Source: JAJCYL01 sp963664285 (GTDB lineage: Bacteria; Bacteroidota; Bacteroidia; Cytophagales; Cyclobacteriaceae). From it: 64,000 nt of DNA. The notes under the pieces were generated by a model, which was given only the letters and a program-made list of their open reading frames with translations, searched no databases and was not told the DNA's origin. The translations under genes were made by a program, and so were the position numbers. Position 1 is the stretch's first letter. Each line of letters opens with the position of its first letter. The stretch lies in NCBI GenBank assembly GCA_963664285.2, contig CAXXNX010000043.1:1-64000 (forward strand), written 5' to 3'. Shown piece by piece: positions 55,000-64,000 of this stretch.

Positions 55000-56472
55000 T
55001 TAAGCTGCTTGTTTCTGGCAATTGGCTTGCTGCTGGGCGGCCAGACGGTCAGCCTGGAGTTTACGCCCGATCTTGTGAAGGTTGTAGGCAGTAATGGCCA
55101 ACCCGATGTAGCTATTGAAAGTTTTGCGGGTACGGTTCGGGCATCGGTCCAATCCCCGGTGTTCCAGCTCATTAATGTTGGATTCGATAGCAGAATGCTT
55201 GTTTTTCAACCTTTTGAAGGCTGGCGCTGATTCGATGGCTTTTTCTTCTTTGTTTAACCTACCCTTTTTAGGCATGATCACTTCTGGGATGAAGGTTTGC
55301 AGAGTTGCTTTATCCTCTTTATCGGAAAACCCCTTGTCGGTGCTCAGGCTTTGGATGGGGTATTTCTCAGCGATACGCCGGGCAATTGATAGGGTAAGTT
55401 GGTTGTCGGTTTGTTTTTCAGCTATTTGCCAGTCTATGAGTAAATGGTATTGATCCGAAGTGATGGCCAGATTCTTACCGATCTCCACATTGGGGTGCAG
55501 TTTGCCTTTTTTGATCATTTCGGCATAAGGTTGAAAGATGGAAAAGACTTTTTCGGTATGGGGAATGGTCTCTGCTCTGATCAACCGCCTGTCGAGCAAC
55601 TCGATGTGCTTTTCCAACATCTCAAGATAATAGGTCAATGCCATCAGGGCTGCGAACTCCTCGATAGAGTTTCCCTGATGTTTTTCCAACATTTGGCCCA
55701 CTTTCTTGCTCAAAGCACGGGCTTTAGTCAGATAGGAAGTGGCAGCCTGCTCTACCCGCTCCTCTTTGTTTTTTCCTCCTGAGCCGGTGGTCCTGCCCAC
55801 GCTGCGCATCAGCCTTTTGAGGGATCTGCGCCAATCCCCGGACTTACGCCAGCCAGTAAAATACCTTTTTGAGACCAATAAATCAGCTACATCTATACAC
55901 TTTCTGGCACTGTCCCATAGCAGGTTGTAGTCGGTAGGAAAGTGGGTGTCGGTTTCTACCACGAAACTATCGGTCTTGCAACGCAAGGCAACTTCCTCCC
56001 CTCCGGTTTTTCCTTTTTTTTTAAACACCTGGTGACCTGCTGCTACGATTACATCATTGATGCCGATGAGCAGTTCATCGTCCAGCAAGGTCACATTGTC
56101 ATAAATGTTCTGGTACTTATACTGTTTGCCCACAGAGTAGTCGGTAGGTAGCACCCCCATAATGCCCCGTACCAACGTGTCGTAATTGGAGATATGGTGT
56201 AACTCATCGTAAGAGATGTTCATGCACAGGCGCACCTGGGCCAATACGAAGACCTCCCACAGACTCATACCCTCACGGCCCGTCTTTTTCTTTCCCTCAA
56301 TGAGTTTGGAAGAAAGTAATTCAAAAATACGCTGGTTCCATTCAGGTTGGACATAGATATATTGAAGGGCGGCTGCCAGGGCAGCTAAGTGGCTTTTAGT
56401 TTTCACCGGAGCCTCTACTTGCTCGATGGGTGTGCATCTCAGGGTAAGTTGGGGCTGGAAGGATTTCCTCAT
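55000..56472 (-). CDS. ISNCY-family transposase, copy B (intact)
   Basis: 490-residue DDE-type transposase of the ISNCY group common in Bacteroidota. The conserved opening is MRKSFQPQLTLR, followed by KKTGREGMSLWEVFVLAQVRL near 75 and the first Asp region around KTDSFVVETDTHFPTDYNLLWDSARKCID near 165 (quoted in part). The late block STDKGFSDKEDKATLQ near 375 and ELEHRGLDRCPNRTRKTFNSYIG near 445 complete it. All lesions of copy A are absent here. The last codons and stop overlap the TTAA target of the nested IS1380-like element, yet the reading frame is unchanged. It is probably able to mobilise both copies. Confidence 0.92.
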   Translation of the reverse strand: MRKSFQPQLTLRCTPIEQVEAPVKTKSHLAALAAALQYIYVQPEWNQRIFELLSSKLIEGKKKTGREGMSLWEVFVLAQVRLCMNISYDELHHISNYDTLVRGIMGVLPTDYSVGKQYKYQNIYDNVTLLDDELLIGINDVIVAAGHQVFKKKGKTGGEEVALRCKTDSFVVETDTHFPTDYNLLWDSARKCIDVADLLVSKRYFTGWRKSGDWRRSLKRLMRSVGRTTGSGGKNKEERVEQAATSYLTKARALSKKVGQMLEKHQGNSIEEFAALMALTYYLEMLEKHIELLDRRLIRAETIPHTEKVFSIFQPYAEMIKKGKLHPNVEIGKNLAITSDQYHLLIDWQIAEKQTDNQLTLSIARRIAEKYPIQSLSTDKGFSDKEDKATLQTFIPEVIMPKKGRLNKEEKAIESAPAFKRLKNKHSAIESNINELEHRGLDRCPNRTRKTFNSYIGLAITAYNLHKIGRKLQADRLAAQQQANCQKQAA

Positions 56473-58595
56473 GGTTTGTATTTATATCGGTTATATGCAA
56501 TATAATGATTAATCCTGATAAACCAACCGAAAAAATCGTTTCTTTTCTACACTGAATGAACAAAAAAAGGACAGGGATTTTACTCCCCGACAGACCAAAA
56601 AGCCTGCGAATCTCAAAGTGAATTCTTTGGGGTTTTTGAATGGAAAACCTTCAAATGGCCAATTAACAGGCTACAACGCAACTGTTCTTGATAATATTTG
56701 TGAATTTGATAATTCTACTGAATCAGATTCGAGAATAATTCAGCGCTGATTTGATGGAAAAAATACGAATATGATGGATAATCAGCATGTTAGCCTGTTT
56801 TCATACAGACACTAGTTAGATCAATCGAATCGGCTTGAAAACGAAAATCCGAAATCAAATCAATCACATGGATGGGAACAGCAACTCTAGTACTCTCAAA
56901 TTCTTCGTCAATATTTGAAATATAGAAAGTTGTATCTGAGAATAGCGGTGAAGGTTCAAAGGAAGTTCCTTCGGCAACATGAGGTTCACTATTTATGGTG
57001 GCATAAATCCTAAGATTGTTTGTTTCAATGGAAGCAATAGATAAATTCTCCCCAGGACAAATTTCGTAATCGGTGAAAGTAGGAGTAGTACCACGCTCTC
57101 GGACACTGAGCATCTTTGAATATTGCGCAACACAACCAAACTTGTTAGTAACCATTAACGAAATCTGGTAATCTCCCACCTCATTAAACTGGGCAATTGG
57201 ATTATCATCCGTACTCCCCGATCCGTTGTCAAAATCCCACAGCCAATCAATGGCTTTTAATGTATGATCTTCAAACTGAATAGTATTATTAGGGTTGTCT
57301 CCCAGAAGGAGGATTTCAGTAGGAAATGTTACTTCGGGATCAATTTCTAGCGGAACAACTTTTAAAGATCGTACGTCCGTTTTAAAGATCTGATCAGTGT
57401 TTTGGATATAGAAAGTGGTATCGCGGTCGAGAATGCCGGTTACAAAACCATTTCCTGAGTGGATTAGATTTTGTGCCTGGGCATCAGAATAAAAATCAAA
57501 TGTTTGACCTGAAGAAATGTTGAGGGTAGCAGTTTGGTTGAGGCAGGTCGTATCAATCATGACCACCGGAGGATTATTCAAAAATTCAGAGTATCTGCTT
57601 TGAGCTTGAGTTACAGCAGCTTGTAAATCAGGGAGGTTAGTTGTAGCTCCAACAAGGAATGCTACTTTAGTACTTTCCCCTGAGTTTATGAAACCAATCT
57701 CGGCGCCCGTTAATTGAGCTATATCATTGCCTCCATTAAGACCTGCCTGGGTTTTGCTCATACCAGACGATATCAGGGTCGCTTTTTCAGTTTTGCTAAA
57801 AGTATTGCCCAGGTCGGGTGTATTACCATTTTCACTTCCTTTGTCAATGGCGTAGAATATCGGAGTTTGGGTGGTTAATAAAGCGCTACCGCCAAAGATC
57901 TGTTGAACGGATGGTTGAAAAGCATATCCCAATTTATTGGTTGCGTCCCAATCGATCTCATTTTCAATATTGCTGTTAATTTTCCAATCTATGAAAAGGG
58001 CCAGTTTCAAATCAGTGATGTCGACCACGCTGTTGTTTGAGATTCTGTATTCAAGTATGAAGTAATTTTCATCACTGCTCTCGTCCCAGGATAAAACCTT
58101 CTGTTCGATGAATAGCCCATGTTCATTAGACCCTGCATTGGAGTCATCCAAAAATGAATCGCCGTATGTATCCGCGGTGGAGTTACTAAAGAATTTGATA
58201 TTCTTAACGGTTACTAGATCCTGTTCTCGTGATAATACCTGAAAATCTGAAATTGTATTGTCTATTATAGCTCCATCAACATTGAGAATGAGATTCCCCA
58301 ATTGACTGGCAATTTCGTTTAAGTCAAACTGAAAGCCGAGGCCATTATCCTGGATTTCAGTGGCGTAGCCCAAATTTCCATTTCCAGCTACCGTCAGACT
58401 AATCTCACTGGTCCCAAAATCAAGATAATCAGGTGTGGTGCTTTTAAATTGAATGAACTGCCAATCATTATAAATGCCATCTGAATAGTCTAATCTTATT
58501 AAGATTTGCTCTTCAGGAGGTGTGTCCTCTGAAAGAATTATCGTAACAGGCTCACCGTCAAAGTCGACTGATTCCAGGGAGTTTAGAAAACAATA

Positions 58596-58844
58596 CTGCT
58601 GGGCGATTTGCTTACGGTGAACTGACCGATCAGTTAAACAGTTTAGTTTAATCAAAAAAATGTTCTTCCATAAGAACACAATAGAGCTTTGACTGAAAAT
58701 TGAAAAATTCTAACAAAAAAACGCTCTAATGTCCTTTGAAATCCAGAAACCTGGTTGATCTTCAAATTAATACATACACTCCAATCAAAAATAGTTAGCA
58801 ACCCATTATTAATCCCAAAATTGGTGGCCTATGAATAATGCGGG
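58596..58844 (+). mobile_element. IS1380-like element, right-end fragment (copy 10)
   Basis: The last ~249 bp of the element (end of the transposase gene, tail hairpins and right inverted repeat), followed by TTAA at 58845-58848. The left 1.37 kb is deleted up to the edge of the protease sequence, which resumes within a few bases of the expected target position. The host gene lost essentially no sequence, so the deletion removed only IS DNA. Confidence 0.88.
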
Positions 58845-58915
58845 TTAAGTAAATCAAACTCTGAAGTGAGTAAAGTAGCATACGGAGATTCCGTACTTAA
58901 ACTAGCTATAGCGTT

Positions 58916-58949
58916 GGAAGTAGGAGAAAGGAAGTAGGAGAAAGGAAGT
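58916..58949. repeat. 14-bp tandem duplication in the protease gene
   Basis: GGAAGTAGGAGAAA occurs twice in tandem (58916-58929, 58930-58943) followed by a partial GGAAGT. Removing one unit restores the protease frame (FLSPTSNAIASLSTESP on the reverse strand). It is therefore a slippage-type frameshift mutation. Confidence 0.85.
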
Positions 58950-60472
58950 TTTGAAATTGCCCGGTTATATCCACAGTATCTGAATAAAAGGCAAAAGCGC
59001 CAAATGGATCACTATATTCGAATTCTAATAAACGAATTGATTTGTTTGTACTGGTGAGCGCATTGAACATGTCTAACCTTCCTTTTCCTAATTGACCAAA
59101 AAAATTCTGATTAGAACCTACGGCATAAACATCCTGGGAAGAAACTCTCAATTGCTCCATTATTTGTTGTGCGGTCATTTCTGGGAAGTGCGCTTTTAAA
59201 AGTGCTGCTGCGCCAGCAACAAGTGGTGATGAAAATGAAGTTCCCGGTCCTGATAGTCCATAAGCACCATTGTTCATGGTTGTATAGTTACTTGTGCTAG
59301 GCGCAATGATATCTACTTTATAACTGAATGTTGAAAAGCTCGATTTAGTGTCGTCCAAATTCGACGATGCCACGGAAAGGACATTTTCATATGAAGCAGG
59401 ATAGAACTCAATTTCAGATGGAGTATTGCCCGCAGCGGCAACAATCACTGCATCATGCTCCAGAACGGCAGCATTAATAATATCCTGGTTGGCTTGACTT
59501 AAGGAATTGGGTGAGCCCCAACTCAGATTGAGCACCCCATGATGCTGCGCCGCAAAAAGTACTGCCGCATAAACTGTTATTTGAAAAGTTGTTCGAACTC
59601 TGGAAAATTTTGTATGGAACGAATGTCCCATTAAACCCGGTTCCGGCAATCCCAGTTCCGTTGTTGGTTGTGGCCGAACTCAATCCAGTTACCAGTACAC
59701 CGTGTTCATCCAGATCAGCGGTTGGATCATTGTCATCATCTGCAAAGTCCGTATCCATTGAAATTATCTATGAGACCATCTCCATCATCGTCTACGCCAT
59801 TCACAGGATCAGCAGTATTGAGTAGTAAGTTATCAATCAGATCAGGATGATCCAGATCAGTACCCGTGTCTATCACTGCCACCGTGACATTAGGATTGCC
59901 TTGTTCGATATCCCAGGCATTATAGGCATTTATGACTTCCAGGTGTGCCTGACTGCCACTAGTCGGATTGGCCTGGGGGTCATTGGGCACCAAGAGGATT
60001 TGCTCTCTATAAACCGGTTCGGCATAGACAATATTTTTATACTGCAACAAACGGTTAATTTCTTTTTCAATATCGACTCCATCCTGCAATGTAATCTCGT
60101 ACATATTTCGCAGATATATGCTGGGCCTCACCCGGCTCTTTGAGGATTTATTGATCACGTCGTTGACGGATTCCGTTTTTATTATCTTACCGAATTTTGG
60201 AGGATTCGAGGGATCGAAGAACTTTGGTTTGTTTGCATCAGTCGGAAAAGTGGCCGCCGGATCAACCATTTTAACTATGATTTTATTGGAGGAATAATCA
60301 CTTTTTCTTATTCCTGAATCGAATCTGAAATGACGATTTCCCTGGGGCGGGGCTTTCGACCTGCAGAATAACTATTAATAAGTAAAGATTTAAGAATCGC
60401 ACCGACAACTTAATTCAGCCTAGAATACTAATTAATCTAAATATATTTATAAATCGCCGTTTTATGCCTTAA

Positions 60473-62096
60473 CCCGCATTATTCATAGGCCACCAATTTT
60501 GGGATTAATAATGGGTTGCTAACTATTTTTGATTGGAGTGTATGTATTAATTTGAAGATCAACCAGGTTTCTGGATTTCAAAGGACATTAGAGCGTTTTT
60601 TTGTTAGAATTTTTCAATTTTCAGTCAAAGCTCTATTGTGTTCTTATGGAAGAACATTTTTTTTGATTAAATCAAACTGTTTAACTGATCGGTCAGTTCA
60701 CCGTAAGCAAATCGCCCAGCAGGTATTGATATCTAAAGGCTCTTGAGAATTGTATTGTCAATGATCTTTTCCTTTCTTTCAGGCACGCCCCAACCTTCAT
60801 CAGGTAAAGCCGGATATTGTCCACTTGCCATCGTTTAGCAAAGTGGTGTTTTGTTTTGGCAATTAATAATTTTAATCTGCCGGAACATTTCATAACAGAG
60901 GGTAGCGATGATTAAACGCATGAAATTGGCCCAGTAGCGATGACAGGAAAGCCGGTCGGAATAAGTCATGTTTTTGAGTTCCTTTATTCGATTTTCACTG
61001 GCATCACCTCGCTTGACATAAAAATCAAAGTAAATCTGTTGAGCGGTCATCGCTTCAAAGTTGCTCACAAAGTAACGGACATTCATTCCTTTTCCGGTAG
61101 ACTCCACTTTGGCGTACAGCTTTTCAGAACGATCCCAGCTTTTGGCCTGGTAAGTAAACGGGCCAACAAACTCTTGATGTTTGATGATTTTTGAAGCATA
61201 TTCCTTTTTTACTTCAATGATAGTCTGTTTGGTAAAAGTCTTTAAAACTTCATTACTACTAATACCTAAACAAAATTGAAGGTCAAACTGCTTAGCTATC
61301 CGATAAAAAGATGCTCCTGAAAAGCCACTATCCGCTCGAATAAGGATCTTTACTGAGGGCAGTTTTTTTCTGATTTTAATGACAATCCTTTTCAATAAGG
61401 CCACAAACCATTTGTTGGAGTGACAATTGCCCGGACGTAGTACTGGTAAAATGACCTGACCGGTGTTCCCGTCCTTAAAGAACAACTCATGGTACATAGT
61501 CTGTCCATAATAGCCATTATACAAACTGAGTTGTTGGGATCCATGAGTAGGGTCATCGGTACCATCTACATCAATGATGATTTGACCAGTTCTTCTCTTT
61601 CAACTCCTCTACATAACGGTCTACAAACCATTGACTCATCTGGTAGATCAGACTCCGATCGGCCTTGTTTTCAAATCGACTTAAAGTAGGCTGGGAACAT
61701 AATCCGCTATCTAGTACTTTACGGATCACCGGATCCTCTCGGAGTTTTTGTTCGTCATTGCAATCCTGATAGCCCTGCATCATTAAAAACACCCGTTGGC
61801 GAAGCATTTCTTCATAAGTGTATTCGATAAAAAAGGGGTTTCGATAGTCAGGAATCAGTGCGGCGAAGCTTTTTAATAGACCAGTCTTTCTCTCTACTTT
61901 TTCACTTAACAATATCGCTCCGTCTGAGCTAATCGCTGATGCTGAAAAATCAAATTTAAAAGCTTGTTTTCCTCGATAAAATACGGTATCTTTTTCCTTA
62001 TATTCAGGCATAAATTAATTGCTTATTTTGTTGTCTAACTATCTCAATATAAGCAATTTATGCCTGTTTTTTATTGTCTACTATGAATTTTTCGGG
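60473..62096 (-). mobile_element. IS1380-like element, copy 8
   Basis: Full-length copy of 1,624 bp with three small insertions, TTAA on both sides (60469-60472, 62097-62100). Its left end is joined to element position 416 of another copy (copy 9), i.e. it inserted into the same internal TTAA that is occupied near 2.9 kb. The other flank is the region upstream of the protease gene. Confidence 0.92.
60693..62011 (-). pseudogene. IS1380-family transposase, copy 8 (frameshifted)
   Basis: An extra T near 61591 breaks the frame directly before the first catalytic Asp block, and an extra T near 60871 breaks it again before the C-terminal basic region. The three open pieces correspond to residues 1-140, 160-380 and 375-438 of the intact protein. 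It is inactive. Confidence 0.92.
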
Positions 62097-62512
62097 TTAA
62101 AGTAGGCTGGGAACATAATCCGCGATCTAGTACTTTACGGATCACCGGATTCTCTCGGAGTTTTTGTTCGTCATTGCAATCCTGATAGCCCTGCATCATT
62201 AAAAACACCCGTTGGCGAAGCATTTCTTCATAAGTGTATTCGATAAAAAAGGGGTTTCGATAGTCAGGAATCAGTGCGGCGAAGCTTTTTAATAGACCAG
62301 TCTTTCTCTCTACTTTTTCACTTAACAATATCGCTCCGTCTGAGCTAATCGCTGATGCTGAAAAATCAAATTTAAAAGCTTGTTTTCCTCGATAAAATAC
62401 GGTATCTTTTTCCTTATATTCAGGCATAAATTAATTGCTTATTTTGTTGTCTAACTATCTCAATATAAGCAATTTATGCCTGTTTTTTATTGTCTACTAT
62501 GAATTTTTCGGG
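62097..62512 (-). mobile_element. IS1380-like element, left-end fragment (copy 9)
   Basis: Element positions 1-416: left inverted repeat, start-codon hairpin and the first 110 codons of the transposase, ending exactly at the internal TTAA where copy 8 begins. The host-side flank is TTAA (62513-62516). Two base differences from other copies (CGCGATCTAG, GGATTCTC) mark it as a distinct older copy. The 3' three-quarters are missing. Confidence 0.9.
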
Positions 62513-62516
62513 TTAA

Positions 62517-63553
62517 GGACAAAGCTTGAGGAGTTGAATTTATCTGAAAATACTATCCTCATATTTATGACCGATAATGGCACAGCCCGTGGTTGTGATT
62601 TAGATGATAATTGGTTTGTAACCAAAGGCTATAACGCTGGCATGCGGGGAAGGAAGGGACTCCCTTATGAAGGAGGACATCGGGTGCCGTTTTTCATTCA
62701 CTGGCCCGACGGGAATCTTTCCAATGGACGTGACATCGATAGGCTTGCCGGAGCAATTGACATAGCACCGACCTTGTTGGACCTCTGTGATATTAATCCT
62801 GATCTGGACTTAAATTTTGATGGCACAAGCTTCAAACCATTGATTGAAGGAAAACCCGTTTGGCAGGATAGGATTCTATTTACAGATACACAAAGAGAAG
62901 ATACACTCAGAAAGTATAAACAATATTCCATCATGACCGAAGAATGGCGCCTGGTTAACGGAGAGCTATATGATATCAATAATGATAATGGCCAGGCAAC
63001 TGATGTTTCTAAAGACTATCCGGAGGTCGTAGAGGATTTAATGGGTGCTTATGAAGAGTGGTGGGGGCATACAATCGTTCGTAAGGACGACTACACTTTT
63101 ATTCCTTTAGGCGATCAAAAGAGAGAACAGCTTTTTACACAACACAATTTGCACCCCGAAAGCCCGGGAAGCCCTGCCTGGCACCAGGGTCAGGTTAGAT
63201 CTGGCTGGACCAGTAAAGGCTATTGGGCAATCGAGGTAAAGCAACATGGAGTCTATCGCTTCGAATTAAGAAGATGGCCCAGGGAGGCTTCGCTCAAACT
63301 TAGAGATCAGGCTCCGCAAGGCGATTTGATTCCACAAGGTTACGCCTATGATGAAGGAGAAAGTCTGCCTATTGAGAAAGCGATCCTTGAAATTGCAGGT
63401 AAGAAGGAGGAGATGACCTTGGATGAAGATGCGAACGCGGCTGTGTTTTCCCTGACTCTCGAACCTGGTCAGTACCAGTTGAAGGGTCATTTCGTATATC
63501 AAGATGGTCAGGAAAATAGCGCCTACTATCTCTATGCATCGAATGATGATTGA
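62517..63553 (+). pseudogene. S1-type sulfatase, C-terminal part
   Basis: About 345 residues of an arylsulfatase-A-like enzyme. It starts in the middle of the fold (LSENTILIFMTDNGTARGC, GMRGRKGLPYEGGHRVPFFIHWP, AIDIAPTLLDLCDI) and ends with a beta-sandwich-type extension (WAIEVKQHGVYRFELRRWPRE). The N-terminal part with the formylglycine Cys motif CxPSR is missing and not elsewhere in the window, so no active enzyme can be made. The open frame continues leftward into the IS, but only with a TTG start. Such sulfatases release sulfate from algal polysaccharides, which fits the rhamnose genes in the window. Confidence 0.85.
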
Positions 63554-64000
63554 GAACTTACATTTTCGAATTGCAACACCTTAGAAATAATCAAAGAAAA
63601 TGCTCCTATTAATGTGGCATCGTCTTTAAATGAAGAGGGGACAAGTTTTACTGTATCTTTAACGAAGTGCAATTTATTCTCAAACGTATGTTCCTCTAGC
63701 TTTTCGAAGAACATTTCTCCAGCTTTGGTTATTCCCCCACTAAATACAATAATCTCCGGATTAAACAGCTTAATCAAACTGTCCACCCCTATTCCCAAAA
63801 ATTTGATTGCTTCATCTATTATCTCCATAGCTAATGTGTCACCTCCACGGGCTGCTGTCATTACAACCTGTGCTGTTATCTTCACCAACTTACCCCCAAA
63901 CCAGCTCTGTCATACTACTTGTAGCTCCTTCTTTTAGTCGTAATTTTGCAATTTCAGCGATACCATGCCTGAAGACAGCACTTCAACACAACCTCTAATA
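63532..64000 (-). pseudogene. ROK-family sugar kinase, frameshifted and 5'-partial
   Basis: C-terminal half of a ROK kinase/repressor-type protein. The end reads FLGIGVDSLIKLFNPEIIVFSGGITKAGE (the ROK signature with Asn-Pro-Glu and Gly-Gly), then DDATLIGAFSLI. Upstream the frame jumps near 63893 and again near 63962; corrected it reads RGCVEVLSSG, GIAEIAKLRLKEGATSSMTEL, KLVKITAQVVMTAARGGD. It extends past the right edge of the window. It is convergent with the sulfatase fragment, overlapping by 22 bp. If repaired it would phosphorylate a hexose such as glucose. Confidence 0.78.

Larger units (their letters stand above)
53167..56812 (-). mobile_element. ISNCY-type element, copy B, carrying a nested IS1380-like element
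   Basis: Same ends as copy A (GTGTCTCTAAGAAAACAG and, inverted, GTGTCTGTATGAAAACAG), flanked by a perfect 6-bp duplication TAGTTA (53161-53166, 56813-56818). Without the nested IS1380-like copy 7 its length is 2,023 bp, against 2,025 in copy A, which carries two extra T. It splits the protease gene, whose frame is restored on excision. The identical 6-bp repeat suggests this insertion is younger than copy A. Confidence 0.93.
52222..60402 (-). pseudogene. large T9SS-secreted subtilisin-like protease, shattered
   Basis: Joining all pieces gives one secreted protein of roughly 1,400 residues. A GTG start at 60402 gives a signal-like stretch (RFLNLYLLIVILQVESP). A propeptide (SSNKIIVKMVDPAATF) and a peptidase S8 domain follow: VAVIDTGTDLDHPDL (Asp), DEHGVLVTG (His), VIVAAAGN and GPGTSFSSPLVAGAAAL (Ser). 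Then come PKD-like domains (WLWDFDNGSGSTDDNP) and a type A sorting tail (AILYPNPVGEILTIDLQQSP) ending at 52222. Lesions: frameshifts near 60345, 59753, 59602 and 52970, a 14-bp tandem duplication at 58916-58943, an IS1380-like fragment and the ISNCY/IS1380 composite. With both IS and one target repeat removed the flanking frames rejoin (DLLNSLESVDFDG; DSIDLTNKNLLQLQ). Confidence 0.88.

Noticed and set aside
2949..62512. The two IS fragments at the two ends of the window as halves of one element separated by a single 59-kb inversion
   Set aside because: Both halves are attached to the left end of the inserted IS; recombination between copies would keep one half on the left end and the other on the right end.
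62435..62516. Outward open frame from the IS left end (LILLSNYLNISNLCLFF...) fused to the sulfatase, the symporter and other flanks, looking like a portable signal peptide
   Set aside because: The frame begins only with TTG; the two ATG codons in this stretch lead to early stops. Joining in frame by chance is one in three, so no evidence for a real fusion protein.
1..64000. CRISPR arrays, tRNA or rRNA genes, prophage modules and integrative-element genes
   Set aside because: I looked for short regularly spaced repeats, cloverleaf sequences, rRNA signatures and phage or conjugation proteins and saw none; all repeats are explained by IS copies, the 14-bp duplication or the patchwork gene copy.

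Overview
The window looks like a piece of a Bacteroidota chromosome, probably a marine Cytophagales-type bacterium. The evidence is type A Por-secretion (T9SS) C-terminal sorting domains, a DUF4136 lipoprotein, Bacteroidota-type FtsX permeases and TlpA proteins, TAnnTTTG-like promoter elements, and start sites without clear Shine-Dalgarno sequences. Its most striking property is heavy insertion-sequence load and gene decay. A 1,621-bp IS1380-like element that duplicates TTAA occurs as seven (near-)full-length copies plus three large fragments and one 34-bp scrap. Two copies of a 2.0-kb ISNCY-type element, one IS1595-type, one IS630-type and an IS30 remnant are also present. At least fifteen host genes are interrupted, frameshifted or truncated.

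Layout. 0-7 kb: tRNA hydroxylase trhO (entering from the left edge), a nucleoside phosphorylase cut by an IS, a nested IS pair, an FtsX fragment, and a TPR gene split by ISNCY copy A. 7-12 kb: an intact methyltransferase and a GH113-like/MMPL-exporter gene pair. 12-15 kb: two tandem paralogous secreted genes, both broken. 15-19.4 kb: an intact thyA-sdaAB-tolC-hlyD run. 19.4-29.5 kb: a lipoprotein, a decayed aspartyl-protease/PDZ gene carrying IS1595, a TetR/SDR pair (SDR split by an IS), a frameshifted TPR lipoprotein, a GreA-like gene, and an IS30/IS630 composite. 29.5-43.2 kb: an L-rhamnose catabolic locus. 43.2-47.3 kb: scrambled gene pieces, an IS and a broken acetamidase. 47.4-52.2 kb: intact tlpA-like, acnA and aminopeptidase P genes. 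52.2-60.4 kb: one large secreted subtilisin gene shattered by two IS insertions, a 14-bp duplication and several frameshifts. 60.4-64 kb: a nested IS pair, half a sulfatase and a broken ROK kinase.

How the genes work together. The rhamnose locus forms a coherent pathway: RhaM mutarotase, RhaI isomerase, an FGGY kinase, a fused aldolase/lactaldehyde dehydrogenase (RhaEW type), and an FMN-dependent L-lactate-type oxidase that would feed pyruvate. A GntR/periplasmic-binding-fold regulator sits beside a recurring ACTATCC-type motif. The dedicated GPH-type sugar symporter is dead, while an NCS1-family permease in the locus is intact. Cytosolic housekeeping genes are mostly intact, whereas secreted, transport and polysaccharide-related genes are mostly broken. 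This fits recent loss of a polysaccharide-degrading lifestyle with IS expansion, although homopolymer-length sequencing errors could explain some single-base frameshifts.

The most distinctive structural observation is in the IS1380-like element itself. A 17-bp hairpin buries the transposase start codon in any transcript entering from the left, and a hairpin plus T-run blocks transcription entering from the right.
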